A DNA stretch of 64,000 nt from Agathobaculum ammoniilyticum (GCF_025567315.1 NZ_JAOQJE010000002.1:229598-293597), one strand, 5' to 3'; positions 45,081 to 54,316 are shown, counted from the first letter of the stretch. Notes: generated by a model from the sequence alone, not told the origin. Program-made: numbers and translations.

Positions 45081-45986
45081 TTATTCCGAATTCTGCGGCC
45101 GGAGGCGGCGCACAAAGGCGAACTGCGTTTCGCCCGCGAGAATGCCGGTAAAAATGAGCAGGAAGCCCGTTAGCATGCGGCCAGTGACCGTTTCGCCGTA
45201 AAAGACAACCGAGCAGGCCACACCGAACACGGATTCGAGCGAAAGCAGCAGGGAGGCCTGCGGGGGATCGACATGCTGCTGGCCATAGGCCTGCAGGGAC
45301 AGGCAGAGCGCCGAAGCGGTCAGGCCGAGGACGACCAGGCTCGCCCACGCGCCTGCGGTCGGCGGCGCATAGGGGGCGGCGCCGGTCAGTGCGCACACGC
45401 CCCAGCACATCAGCGCCGCCGCGCCGAGCTGGCCGATGGTCAGCGGCACAGGCTCGCAGCCCTGCTCCACCATATAGCCGACGGAAAGGATGTTGAGCGC
45501 GAACGCCGCCGCGCTGAGCAGGGTGGCGAAGTCCCCGGGCGAGATGGTCATGGCCTCGGTGACCGAAAGCAGTCCGATGCCGAGGATGCACAGGCCGGCG
45601 GCGGCGAACTGCCAGCCGGTCGGCCGGCGGCGCAGCGCGGCCCAGCCGAGGAACGGCACCAGCACGCAGTAAGCCGCGGTCAGGAAAGCGGACTTGCCGG
45701 GCGAGGTGTCCCAGTGCAGGCCAAGGGTCTGCAGCAGATAGGCAGCGGTCTGCGTCGCGCCGGTGATAAGGGAGGCGGCCAGATATCTGCGGCCGCGCAG
45801 CACGCCCAGCCGCCCGCGGAACAGTAGCGCGAGCGCCGCCGCGCCTACCGTGAACCGCACGGCCATGAGCAGGGCGGGCGGGAAGACGGCGGCGGCTTCC
45901 TTCATAACGAAAAACGTGCTGCCCCAGATGAACGCGGTGAGCAGCAGCGCGGATTTTGCTTTGGCCTGTGTGGAGTGCATGGGCAT
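45081..45986 (-). CDS. EamA-family (DMT) transporter
   Basis: 301 residues with ten membrane helices in two EamA halves. The first half opens LLLTAFIWGSTFFVMKEA, and the second repeats SLVVLGLTASALCLSLQAYGQQHV. Members export amino acids or metabolites; the substrate cannot be told. 44 bases ahead of the deacetylase, possibly co-transcribed. Confidence 0.87.
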   Translation of the reverse strand: MPMHSTQAKAKSALLLTAFIWGSTFFVMKEAAAVFPPALLMAVRFTVGAAALALLFRGRLGVLRGRRYLAASLITGATQTAAYLLQTLGLHWDTSPGKSAFLTAAYCVLVPFLGWAALRRRPTGWQFAAAGLCILGIGLLSVTEAMTISPGDFATLLSAAAFALNILSVGYMVEQGCEPVPLTIGQLGAAALMCWGVCALTGAAPYAPPTAGAWASLVVLGLTASALCLSLQAYGQQHVDPPQASLLLSLESVFGVACSVVFYGETVTGRMLTGFLLIFTGILAGETQFAFVRRLRPQNSE

Positions 45987-46086
45987 ATCGCCTACTTTCG
46001 ATCGTGAAAAATGGATAAAACGGAAATGGACGCTGCATCGGTTTGGGGGTACAATAAAAATAATAAAAACGCAAGGGGGCTTTCTT

Positions 46087-47916
46087 TTGAAACGGATCAG
46101 GCATTTGCTGAGGCGGCTGCTTGCCGCGGGCTTGGCGGCGGTGCTGTGCGGCGCGCTGCCCGCGGCGCTGGCGGCGGACGGGGAGCCGCCGCTGTATGAG
46201 GTTTACAGCTATGCGTCGCCCGAGGAATTCATGGAGCTGTTTTTGGGCGTGGATGAGGGGCTGACCTATGATATGGTCAGCAGCAAATATGCGCTTTATA
46301 TCCAGGCGCTCGAAGCGGACGAAAGCCTGGTCTGCAATTATTACGGCACGGATTCGGTCGGGGAAGCGGCGGAAGAGTGGGGGACGACGCGGGAAGCGCT
46401 GATCGCGGAGTTGGCGGCGTACCTGGCGATCGAGGACGTGTCCGCCATGGAGACGGACGGCGTCTGGGATCCGGACGGGCTGGACGCACTGGTTGCGTTC
46501 GGCCTGGTGCCGCGCACGCCACCGGCGGTGAGCGTGCAGTTGAACGGGAAAGCGATCGTGTTCCCAGATGCGCAGCCCGAGAGCCGGAACGACCGGACCA
46601 TGGTGCCGTTCCGCGCGATTGCGGAGACATTGGGCGCGGCGGTCGGCTATGCGGACGGCGCCGTAACAGCCGAGCTGGCGGGGCGGACGTATGCTTTCGC
46701 GGCCGGCAGAGATACGCTGGCGATTTCGGATGCGGAGAGCGGCGCGGTGCTGGAGACGGTCGCGCTCGATGCCGTGCCGTACGAGAAGGAGGGCCGTACC
46801 TACGTTCCGGTGCGCTTTTTCGCAGAGGCGTTCGGCCTGACCGTCCGGTGGGACGAGTATGAGCAGGTCGCGGTGCTGTACGACAGGGACGCGTTGCTCG
46901 ACGAGCTGAACGCGGATTTCTCCATTGTCAACCAGTGGATCGCGGCCCAGCCGGAAATCGATCCGGAGCAGGCGCTGCGCACGGCGGCGGCCATCGAGGT
47001 GGCCTATACGGCGTTCAACTCGATCGATGGGGACGAGCATTACCCCATGGAGGGTACGCTGGAGGTCATCAGCCAGGGCGGGAGCGTGCAGCTTGACCTG
47101 CGGCTCGACCTGTACGCGCTGGCGGCGCTGTATGCGCAGGAAAGCGGCTGGCTGCTCGGCATGGGTATGGAGGATTTGGCGGAGAAATACCGGACGGAGC
47201 TGGAAAACGCCCGCTTTGAAATGATCTATAACGCGGATACCGATATGCTGTACCTGCGCTGTCCGCTGTTGTTCGGGCTGCTCGCGGAGGATGCGCCGGA
47301 GGGCGCTGCTGCCGCCGCGGACACGGATAAATGGTTCAGCGTGAGTGGCCTGGCCGAATCCGGCGGCGTTGGTATGATGGATATGAACCCCGTGGTACTG
47401 GTCACCGGCAGCTTCCTGCCCCTGGCTGCGGATGCGGAAACCGCCGGCGAGTATATCGTCAGCCGGACCGAGCAGAATTGCGAAACATGGGGCAACTACA
47501 GCGAGCTGTGGTACCGCACACACAGCATGGCGCAGAACTGTGCGCTCAAGGCCGGCGACAGCCTGTTCGCCCGCAGCGGGTCGCGCTACACCGCGCCGGT
47601 CGGAAGCGAAGAGGTGTGGGAGGACGGCAGCTACTTCAAGGGCTGGTTCACGCTGGACGTGCAGACCGGCGGGATCACGGGCGAGGGTGAGCGCCGCGAA
47701 AGAGACTGGTTCAGCGACATGCTGATAACCTACAGCTATCAGGCGGAGGCCTCGTCCGCACGGGTGGAACAAACAATCCACATCAAGAACCAGGGCATTC
47801 TCACGATGGCGGTCGAGATGGAGCAGCAGCCCCATGACAGTTCGCCTGCGGCGCAGCCGCCGCAGGAAGAGGAGGTCGTCGACTTCGAACAGTGGGTCGA
47901 GGGTCTGTGGGACTGA
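46087..47916 (+). CDS. Secreted stalk-domain protein (copper amine oxidase N-domain-like)
   Basis: 609 residues from TTG 46087, chosen for AAGGGGG ahead and a clear signal peptide (MKRIRHLLRRLLAAGLAAVLCGALPAALA, about 29 residues; key: RRLL then AAGLAAVLCGAL). After an acidic segment comes a Cu_amine_oxidN1-type domain at about 145-265 with VQLNGKAIVFPDAQP, RTMVPFRAIAETLGA and RTYVPVRFFAEAFG. The C-terminal 330 residues are unassigned. The stalk domain is a surface-protein module in Clostridia. Role unknown. Confidence 0.72.
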   Translation: MKRIRHLLRRLLAAGLAAVLCGALPAALAADGEPPLYEVYSYASPEEFMELFLGVDEGLTYDMVSSKYALYIQALEADESLVCNYYGTDSVGEAAEEWGTTREALIAELAAYLAIEDVSAMETDGVWDPDGLDALVAFGLVPRTPPAVSVQLNGKAIVFPDAQPESRNDRTMVPFRAIAETLGAAVGYADGAVTAELAGRTYAFAAGRDTLAISDAESGAVLETVALDAVPYEKEGRTYVPVRFFAEAFGLTVRWDEYEQVAVLYDRDALLDELNADFSIVNQWIAAQPEIDPEQALRTAAAIEVAYTAFNSIDGDEHYPMEGTLEVISQGGSVQLDLRLDLYALAALYAQESGWLLGMGMEDLAEKYRTELENARFEMIYNADTDMLYLRCPLLFGLLAEDAPEGAAAAADTDKWFSVSGLAESGGVGMMDMNPVVLVTGSFLPLAADAETAGEYIVSRTEQNCETWGNYSELWYRTHSMAQNCALKAGDSLFARSGSRYTAPVGSEEVWEDGSYFKGWFTLDVQTGGITGEGERRERDWFSDMLITYSYQAEASSARVEQTIHIKNQGILTMAVEMEQQPHDSSPAAQPPQEEEVVDFEQWVEGLWD

Positions 47917-47926
47917 AGAAAACGGG

Positions 47927-47955
47927 AAAAGCGGGCGCGTATGCGTCCGCTTTTT
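47927..47955. terminator. Bidirectional terminator
   Basis: AAAAGCGGgCGC / GCGtCCGCTTTTT with a short loop, between converging genes. Confidence 0.7.
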
Positions 47956-48287
47956 TACGAGCTGTAGTCCTCCAGCAGTTTGGCGAGCGCTTCGGCATCC
48001 GGCAGGACGACGCCGGCCCCGAGCGCCTCACGGTCGGCCTGCGGCAGCGAACGGGTGTCGATCTCCGTATAGAGGACCGTTTCGCCGCCGCGGGACACGG
48101 CGAGCGTCCCGCCCGCATCGTAGGCGACATAAGGCTCGAGCGGCGCGTTTGCCGCAACCGCAGACGGGGCAAAATAGGCGCGCGCGGCAAAAAAAGCGCA
48201 GGCCAGCGCGAGGATACAGGCCGCCAGGGCGATGCGCCTTTGGCGGCGCGCCCGCTGCAGGGCGAGCATGTAAAAGCCTTGCATCAT
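47955..48287 (-). CDS. Small anchored protein, BofC-C-terminal-like
   Basis: 110 residues from a double ATG at 48287 with AAAGGATG ahead. One membrane helix (about 19-37, ALAACILALACAFFAARA), then an outer domain with VAYDAGGTLAVSRGG and LPQADREALGAGVVLPDAEALAKLLEDYSS (key LPxxDxxxLxxGVxxxxxxxLxxLLEDYxS). That ending recalls the BofC C-terminal domain family, but this is from memory. Divergent from the PBP gene. Confidence 0.55.
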   Translation of the reverse strand: MMQGFYMLALQRARRQRRIALAACILALACAFFAARAYFAPSAVAANAPLEPYVAYDAGGTLAVSRGGETVLYTEIDTRSLPQADREALGAGVVLPDAEALAKLLEDYSS

Positions 48288-48371
48288 AGAAAAAACATCC
48301 TTTGAAAAAGGGATTTGCTTTGAGTATTCCCGTAAATTTGTAAAATATTCGGGAACGAATGTAAAATTTGT

Positions 48372-48400
48372 TTGGAATTTGGCGCGCGGTGTGGTATAAT
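48372..48400 (+). promoter_or_regulatory. Promoter of the class A PBP gene
   Basis: TTGGAA, 17 bases, TATAAT. It excludes any start before about 48410. Confidence 0.75.
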
Positions 48401-48494
48401 ACCACCGTATGCTGGGAACAAATCGGACGCCGCCAGCGTCCGACTGGAAAAGACCCTGCGGCGCCCGTCGCCGCCGGGTAAGGAGGAAACCGAA

Positions 48495-50963
48495 TTGTCG
48501 ACTGGCAAAAGAAAAGGATACGGCGTTGGGTATTTCATATCCCGCGTGCTGCTGACGCTGCTGCTGATCGGCGTGCTCTGCGCCAGCTTCTGCGGCATTG
48601 CGTTCGCATATTATGTGCACGCTTATATCAACCCCTCCGCGCAGGAAACGGCAAAGGGAATCAGCCAGGGCCTGGGCCTTGACCTGAATTCTTTCATTTA
48701 CAACTATGATCCGGAAACCGGCGCGGAACAGCTTTACGAAACAATCAAGGGTACGGAAAACCGCATCTGGGTTGACAGCGAGGAGATTCCGGAGGACCTG
48801 AAAAACGCTGCGGTCGCGATCGAGGACGAGCGCTTTTACAAGCACCACGGCGTAGACTGGAGGCGTACGCTGGGCGCGGTCAGGGGCTGGCTGCTCGGCG
48901 GCGACCAGTACGGCGGCTCGACCATCACCCAGCAGCTCATAAAGAACGTGACGGAGGACAAGGATTACTCGGTCAAACGTAAGGTCAACGAGATATTCCG
49001 TGCGCTGGCGCTGGAAAAGGAGATCGACGACAAGGACCGCATCCTGACTATGTACCTGAACACGATCTACCTCGGCCACACCTGCTATGGCGTAAAAACC
49101 GCGGCCACGACCTATTTCGGCAAGGATGTCTCGCAGCTCGACCTCGCGGAATGCGCGGCTCTGGTCGGCCTGACGAACAACCCCTCCATTTACGATCCCT
49201 ATAACCATCCGGATCGTGTGAAGGAGCGCCAGGAGGCGACGCTCGGCAAGATGCTGGAGCTGGGCATGATTACCCAGGAGGAGCATGACGCGGCCGTTGC
49301 GAAAGAACTGGTGTACCGCCCCTATGAGAAATACCAGGAGGAGATCGGCGACCCGTACACCTACTTTACCGACGCGGTCATCCAGGACGTTAAAAAGGAC
49401 CTGATGGAGCAGAAAGGCTACTCCGAGCAGGTCGCAAGCAATATGATCAACTCCGGCGGCCTCAAGATCTACGCTACGATCGACACCAATGTCCAGAATA
49501 TCCTGGATACGGTCTGGGCGGACGATTCGGTGTTCCCCAATACGGAGAAGTATGGTGAACGGCCGCAGAGCGCTATGGTCATTACGGACAAGCAGGGCAA
49601 TATCAAGGGCATTGCAGGCGGCCGCGGGGAAAAGAATGGCAAGTTGGATTTCTCCTACGCGACCGACGCGCACCGCCAGCCCGGCTCGTCTTTCAAGCCG
49701 CTGTCCACCTATGGCCCGGCCATGGACAAGGGCATCATCGTACCCACCTCCACCGTGTATGACAAGGCGCTCCGCATGGGCGACGACGGGCGCCCTTGGC
49801 CGATGAACGACGGCAAAATGCCGACCGGCAAGGCGATGTCTATCAAAAGCGGTATCACCAGCTCGGTCAATACGATTGCCGTGCAGGTGATGAACATGCT
49901 CACGCCGCAGGCGTCCTATGATTTCCTGACGCAGCGCTTGGGCTTTGAAGATTCCCTGGTCGGCACCCGCACCAATGCGGATGGCACCGTGCAGTCCGAT
50001 ATCGACCTTGCGCCGCTGGCGCTCGGCGGCCTGACCGACGGCGTGACCGTGCGCGAAATGGCGGGCGGCTTCTCGACCTTTATCAACGACGGTGTGTTCG
50101 CCGGCACGCGGACCTATACCAAGGTGCTCGATTCCGAAGGCAACGTGGTGCTGGAGAACAACCCAGGCACCGAGCTTGGCTTTGAGAACGTGCGCACCGC
50201 GTATTATATGCTGGACTGCATGCAGGCGGTTACCTCATACGGCACCGCCTCGGGTACGACGATTTCGGGCGTGGAGACCGCGGGCAAAACGGGTACCACG
50301 ACCTCGAATACGGATATCTGGTTCTGCGGTGTGACGCCTGAATATTCCGCCGCGGTCTGGGTTGGCTACGAGCATAACTACACGCTTGACGGGCTGTACG
50401 GCCGCACGGCGGCGGGCATCTGGAAAACGGTCATGACCCGTGTGCATGAGGGCGATTCCGGCTTGGTCTTTGATTCGCACCCGCAGGATTTCGAGACCGC
50501 CTCCTACTGCATGGACAGCGGGCTTGCCCCGTCCGGCGCGTGCCGCGCGGCGGGCCGTGTGGCGACCGGACGCTTCTGGAAAGGACAGACGCCAACCGAG
50601 CTTTGCCCGCACCAGGGCTTCAAGACCTACGATTACGGCAAGACGACCGGCATCGAGGTTGAGGAGGAAGAGGAAGAAAAGCCGGAGGAGCAAAAGCCGG
50701 AGGACCAGCCGACCAATCCGTCGGTTGATCCGGAAACCGGACTGCCGGTAACGCCGACCGACCCGGAGGGCGGCGGTACGAATTCGGGCGGCACGACCGA
50801 TCCGGGCGGCAGCACGAACCCGGGCGGCACAACCGATCCCGATGGTACGACCGACCCGGGCGGGACAACCGACCCCGGCGGTACGACGGACCCGGGCGGC
50901 ACGACCGATCCGGACACATCAACCGATCCGGAAACGCCGCCGCCGGACGATCCGGAGGCATAA
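48495..50963 (+). CDS. Class A penicillin-binding protein (PBP1A-like)
   Basis: 822 residues from TTG 48495, which follows AAGGAGG. One membrane helix (about 16-42), glycosyltransferase domain with catalytic Glu 110 in AIEDERFYKHHGVDW, GGSTITQQLIKN, RKVNEIFRALALEKE and GKDVSQLDLAECAAL; then transpeptidase domain with SSFK (Ser 398-Lys 401), SSVN and KTGTT. The tail is acidic (EVEEEEEEKPEE) and then Gly/Thr/Asp/Pro repeats. It polymerises and crosslinks peptidoglycan. Confidence 0.93.
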   Translation: MSTGKRKGYGVGYFISRVLLTLLLIGVLCASFCGIAFAYYVHAYINPSAQETAKGISQGLGLDLNSFIYNYDPETGAEQLYETIKGTENRIWVDSEEIPEDLKNAAVAIEDERFYKHHGVDWRRTLGAVRGWLLGGDQYGGSTITQQLIKNVTEDKDYSVKRKVNEIFRALALEKEIDDKDRILTMYLNTIYLGHTCYGVKTAATTYFGKDVSQLDLAECAALVGLTNNPSIYDPYNHPDRVKERQEATLGKMLELGMITQEEHDAAVAKELVYRPYEKYQEEIGDPYTYFTDAVIQDVKKDLMEQKGYSEQVASNMINSGGLKIYATIDTNVQNILDTVWADDSVFPNTEKYGERPQSAMVITDKQGNIKGIAGGRGEKNGKLDFSYATDAHRQPGSSFKPLSTYGPAMDKGIIVPTSTVYDKALRMGDDGRPWPMNDGKMPTGKAMSIKSGITSSVNTIAVQVMNMLTPQASYDFLTQRLGFEDSLVGTRTNADGTVQSDIDLAPLALGGLTDGVTVREMAGGFSTFINDGVFAGTRTYTKVLDSEGNVVLENNPGTELGFENVRTAYYMLDCMQAVTSYGTASGTTISGVETAGKTGTTTSNTDIWFCGVTPEYSAAVWVGYEHNYTLDGLYGRTAAGIWKTVMTRVHEGDSGLVFDSHPQDFETASYCMDSGLAPSGACRAAGRVATGRFWKGQTPTELCPHQGFKTYDYGKTTGIEVEEEEEEKPEEQKPEDQPTNPSVDPETGLPVTPTDPEGGGTNSGGTTDPGGSTNPGGTTDPDGTTDPGGTTDPGGTTDPGGTTDPDTSTDPETPPPDDPEA
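50787..50930 (+). repeat. Eight 18-base repeats coding GGTTDP-type hexamers
   Basis: The end of the PBP gene encodes eight hexamers of the form GGTTDP, with variants GGSTNP, DGTTDP and DTSTDP. The DNA unit is close to GGCGGCACGACCGATCCG. Confidence 0.85.
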
Positions 50964-51008
50964 AACGCGGCCGGCCGGTGTAAACTAACAATCGAATACC
51001 TTTTGTTC

Positions 51009-51302
51009 AGCGCCGCACAAGGCCGCACACATCGGGGCGTTAGCGGTGCTCTGTACCCGCAATCCGCTACAGCGGGGATGATGCGGGCAAGGAGGGACGG
51101 GCTTTCGGCAAGGTGGTCGCCCACAGAGCGATGAGAGACCGGTACTGCGCAACGGAGGACTGTGAACCATGTCAGGCGGGGAACCGAGCAGCATTAAGCA
51201 GAAACCATCGTGTGCCGCAGAGCTGCCGATCTTGAGCTTAAAGTGCGAAGAACGGCCGGGCGTTCGCTTTCGAATTGTCCGCGTGCGGTCTTGTGGGGCG
51301 CT
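51009..51302 (+). ncRNA. ffs: Signal recognition particle RNA, large bacterial type
   Basis: About 290 bases. The ends pair over some 20 bases (AGCGCCGCACAAGGCCGCAC with the complement-like GTGCGGTCTTGTGGGGCGCT). The Alu domain has GGGGCGTTAGCGGTGCTCTG ... TACCCGCAATCCGCTACAGC, close to Bacillus scRNA. The S domain has TGCGCAACGGAGGACTGTGA and then ACCATGTCAGG-CGG-GGAA-CCG-AGCAGCATTAAG, the Ffh-binding hairpin with a GGAA tetraloop. It lies upstream of dnaX, as in Bacillus. Exact ends are inferred from pairing. Confidence 0.9.
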
Positions 51303-51410
51303 GAACGAGAGTGTATGGGACTTCAAAAGTCCCCTATATACGAAAGCAGGTTCCAGCAGAAACCTGCTTTCGATACCCGAACGACGCCGCCCAAGGCGGC
51401 TGAGTCGGGG

Positions 51411-51468
51411 TATCAAAAGTCAGGCGCATGTCCTGACTTTTGATGAAAACCGCGTGGCGGTTTTCTGT
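51411..51468 (+). repeat. Two-hairpin intergenic repeat, copy 2
   Basis: TCAAAAGTCAGG/CCTGACTTTTGA (51413-51443) and GAAAACCGC/GCGGTTTTC (51445-51465) then TGT. Same order and flanks as 10735-10795. Confidence 0.6.
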
Positions 51469-51504
51469 GCAAATGGCGCGCATGGCGCGCAGGAGAGACG
51501 CTTG

Positions 51505-51526
51505 GAGGCGGGCTTGCGCCCGCCTC
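51505..51526 (+). terminator. Terminator-like hairpin before dnaX
   Basis: GAGGCGGGC / GCCCGCCTC with loop TTGC, then TTTG. It probably ends the SRP RNA transcript. Confidence 0.55.
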
Positions 51527-51596
51527 TTTGTGGTGTGTGTGCGGGGCGTTTGCCCACAGGCGCAGCAGAAATTGAGGAAAGGGGTTGCGATAGGAC

Positions 51597-53222
51597 GTGT
51601 ATCAGGCATTATACCGCAAGTGGCGGCCGCAGACATTCGCGGACGTAATTGGGCAGCAGCATATCACGGATACGCTCCGCGCGCAGCTCCAGTCCGGACG
51701 GCTGAGCCATGCCTACCTGTTTACCGGTACGCGAGGCACGGGCAAGACGACCTGCGCAAAAATCCTTGCCCGGGCGGTCAACTGCGAAAATCCGGTCAAC
51801 GGCGACCCGTGCAACGAATGCGCGGCCTGCCGGGGGATATTGGACGGGTCCGTACTGGATGTGACCGAGATCGACGCGGCCTCCAACAACGGCGTGGACA
51901 ATATCCGCGACCTGCGTGACGAGACGCGCTACACGCCCGCGCAGGTAAAAAAGCGGGTGTTCATCATCGACGAGGTGCATATGCTCTCGATCGGCGCGTT
52001 CAACGCGCTGCTCAAAACCCTGGAGGAACCGCCCGAGCATGTGCTGTTCATTCTGGCGACCACAGAGCTGCATAAGGTACCCGCAACCATCCTGTCGCGC
52101 TGCCAGCGGTTTGATTTCCGACGCATCGGTGCGGAGGATATTGCGCGCCGCCTGCTCGATGTGGCGGGGGGCGAGGGCATCGGGCTGACCGAGGGGGCCG
52201 CGCGCCTGATTGCGCGCCTGGCCGACGGTGCGATGCGCGATGCGCTGTCCATGCTGGACCGCGCGGCCGCGGCGGGCGCGGTGGATGAACAAACGGTCAC
52301 CGCAGCACTGGGCGTGATGGGGCAGGATGACAGCCTGCGGCTGGCCGGCAGCCTGAAAGCGGGCGATCTGGCCGCGGCAGTCGGCCTGTTGGATGAATAT
52401 TATAACGCGGGCCGCGATTTGGCCTCGGTTTACGACCAAATGCTCGGCCTGATACGGGACGCGCTTCTGGTGAAAACCAGCAAAACTGATGTTTCCGCGC
52501 TGATTTCCCCCGCCTACAGCGTGCAGACCCTGCAGAAGCTGTGCGACGGACTGGCGGCTTCGACCCTGATCGCGTGGAGCCGTGTGATCGGCGACGCGCT
52601 CGACCGGATGCGCAGCGCGGCAAACCGCCGTGTGGAGGCCGAGCTGTGCGCGGTGCGGCTGTGCAGCCTGGACGCGGACAGCTATGATACCTTGGGCGGC
52701 CGCGTGGAAGCGCTGGAGGAAAAGCTGAAAAACGGCGTGCCGGTACAGGCCGCGCAGCCGATGCCTGCGTCCGGAACGGCCGCAGGCATCGGCGATGAGC
52801 CGCCCCCGCCGGACGACAGCGACGCGCCGGATTGGGCCGGCGGGCAGGAGGATATCCGCGCGCCGGGAAAAAACGAGGCGGCGGCTCCGGCAGCAGCTGA
52901 CTGGCCGCACTGGCCCGCGCTGCTCGAAGCGTTGACCGGCAAGATCAACACGGGCGCGCATACCAATCTCAAGCTGTCCGCGCGCGGCATCGAGGAGGAC
53001 GGCGCGCTCGTTATCCTCTGCGAGGATGGGATTACGGCCATGCTCGCCAAGGCGGAGCCGACCATGAAGGTCATCCGCGCGCAGGCGGCGGCGCTTGCCG
53101 GCGCGCCAGTTAAGGTTAAGGTGCGGGAGGCAGGGGACGAGCCGGTCCACAAAAAAAATACTGCGGTCGATGAGCTGATTGGCCGCGCGAAAGCGTTTGA
53201 TATACAAGTGAAAGAGCTTTAA
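51597..53222 (+). CDS. dnaX: DNA polymerase III subunit gamma/tau
   Basis: 541 residues. AAA+ clamp-loader ATPase: YRKWRPQTFADVIGQQHI, Walker A GTRGTGKTTCAKILAR, zinc Cys set in CENPVNGDPCNECAAC, Walker B FIIDEVHML and sensor ATTELHKVPATILSRCQRF. The middle linker (about 380-430) is Pro/Ala-rich and the C-terminal domain would bind the polymerase. GTG start at 51597: an in-frame TTG just upstream meets a TAG at once. First protein gene of dnaX-ybaB-recR. Confidence 0.96.
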   Translation: MYQALYRKWRPQTFADVIGQQHITDTLRAQLQSGRLSHAYLFTGTRGTGKTTCAKILARAVNCENPVNGDPCNECAACRGILDGSVLDVTEIDAASNNGVDNIRDLRDETRYTPAQVKKRVFIIDEVHMLSIGAFNALLKTLEEPPEHVLFILATTELHKVPATILSRCQRFDFRRIGAEDIARRLLDVAGGEGIGLTEGAARLIARLADGAMRDALSMLDRAAAAGAVDEQTVTAALGVMGQDDSLRLAGSLKAGDLAAAVGLLDEYYNAGRDLASVYDQMLGLIRDALLVKTSKTDVSALISPAYSVQTLQKLCDGLAASTLIAWSRVIGDALDRMRSAANRRVEAELCAVRLCSLDADSYDTLGGRVEALEEKLKNGVPVQAAQPMPASGTAAGIGDEPPPPDDSDAPDWAGGQEDIRAPGKNEAAAPAAADWPHWPALLEALTGKINTGAHTNLKLSARGIEEDGALVILCEDGITAMLAKAEPTMKVIRAQAAALAGAPVKVKVREAGDEPVHKKNTAVDELIGRAKAFDIQVKEL

Positions 53223-53236
53223 GGAGGACATAACAG

Positions 53237-53587
53237 ATGGCAAAGGGTAAATTTGGCGGTTTTGGCGGCGGCATGAATATGCAGGCCATGATGAAGCAGG
53301 CGCAGAAAATGCAGGAAAACATGCTTAAGGCGCAAGAGGAAATCGCCCAGATGGAGACCATCGGCACGGCGGGCGGCGGCATGGTGACCGTGACCGTGAC
53401 CGGCACGTCGGCGCTGAAAAGCATTGAGATCAAGCCCGACGTGGTTGATCCGGACGATATCGAAATGCTACAGGACCTGGTGGTGGCGGCGGTGAACGAA
53501 GCGCTCAAGGCGGCAACCGAAAAATCCCAGAGCCAGATGTCCGCAGTGACGGGCGGCATGGGCGGTCTGGGCGGCGGCCTGTTCTGA
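53237..53587 (+). CDS. Nucleoid-associated protein, YbaB/EbfC family
   Basis: 116 residues. Met/Gln-rich N-terminal helix (MQAMMKQAQKMQENMLKAQEEIAQ), then the conserved GGGMVTVTVTGTSALKSIEIKPDVVDPDDIEMLQDLVVAAVNEA (key VxxDDxExLxDLVxAAxNxA). It binds DNA as a tweezer-like dimer. Located between dnaX and recR; its stop shares a base with the recR start region. Confidence 0.95.
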   Translation: MAKGKFGGFGGGMNMQAMMKQAQKMQENMLKAQEEIAQMETIGTAGGGMVTVTVTGTSALKSIEIKPDVVDPDDIEMLQDLVVAAVNEALKAATEKSQSQMSAVTGGMGGLGGGLF

Positions 53588-54186
53588 TGGACTTTTTCGC
53601 GCCGCCGGTCGAAAAGCTGATCGAGGAATTCGCGCGGCTCCCCGGCATTGGACAAAAGACCGCGCAGCGCCTGGCGTTCTATGTGCTCGACCTGCCCAAA
53701 GAGGATGCGGAGCGCTTCGCGGATGCGATACGGGATGCCAAGGCAAAAACGTTCACCTGCAAACGCTGCCAGAACCTGACGGACACCGAAACCTGCCCGA
53801 TCTGCGCCGACCAGGCGCGAGACCAGAAGACCATCTGCGTGGTGACCGACCCGCGCGATGTGATCGCGTTTGAACGGACCAGGGAATATAAAGGGCTGTA
53901 CCATGTGCTGCACGGCACGCTGTCGCCGATGAACCACATCGGGCCGGACGATATTCGCATTCGCGAACTGGTGCAGCGTGTGGCGGACGAGGAAACCGAG
54001 GAGGTCATCCTCGCCACCAATCCGGATACCGAGGGGGAAGCGACCGCAATGTACATTTCCCGCCTGCTGCAGCCGTTCGGTATCAAAATCACCCGCCTGG
54101 GCTACGGGATGCCGGTCGGCGGCCATCTGGAAATGGTGGACGAGGTTACGCTGCTCCGCGCGCTGGAGGGTAGGCGGGAGCTGTAA
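53587..54186 (+). CDS. recR: Recombination protein RecR
   Basis: 199 residues. Helix-hairpin-helix region LPGIGQKTAQRLAFYVL, C4 zinc finger CKRCQNLTDTETCPIC, and Toprim domain with VVTDPRDVIAFERT and ATNPDTEGEATAMYIS. With RecO it loads RecA at gaps. Standard end of the dnaX-ybaB-recR operon. Confidence 0.97.
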   Translation: MDFFAPPVEKLIEEFARLPGIGQKTAQRLAFYVLDLPKEDAERFADAIRDAKAKTFTCKRCQNLTDTETCPICADQARDQKTICVVTDPRDVIAFERTREYKGLYHVLHGTLSPMNHIGPDDIRIRELVQRVADEETEEVILATNPDTEGEATAMYISRLLQPFGIKITRLGYGMPVGGHLEMVDEVTLLRALEGRREL

Positions 54187-54286
54187 CCCGCCGCCTGACG
54201 CGGCCGCTGTTCTACACTGTGTTCCTGCCTGCCCGCGTGAAAAGGGGTATAGGCGCGTCCTGTGATGCGCACAGCGCGAAAAAACA

Positions 54287-54316
54287 GGAACGGCCGGACT
54301 TTCGTCCGGCCGTTCC
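54287..54316 (+). terminator. Hairpin after recR
   Basis: Perfect 13-bp stem GGAACGGCCGGAC / GTCCGGCCGTTCC, loop TTTC or so. There is no strong T-run. Confidence 0.55.

Larger units (their letters stand above)
51303..51596. other. Hairpin series between SRP RNA and dnaX
   Basis: No gene seen. Inverted repeats follow one another: about 51315-51334 (GGGACTT/AAGTCCC), 51343-51372 (GAAAGCAGGTT/AACCTGCTTTC), 51372-51413 (ATACCC...GGGTAT with GCCGCC/GGCGGC), 51413-51443, 51445-51465 and 51505-51526. Confidence 0.65.

Noticed and set aside
44203..47835. Open frame of about 1210 codons on the minus strand
   Set aside because: Only its last 278 codons are a gene (the deacetylase). The rest is antisense to the EamA gene's frame and the stalk-domain gene, and is rich in Arg, Ala and Pro as expected for a GC-rich shadow.
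51169..51648. Plus-strand open frame of 159 codons over the SRP RNA
   Set aside because: The sequence is explained by SRP RNA and hairpins; no ribosome site and no protein motif.
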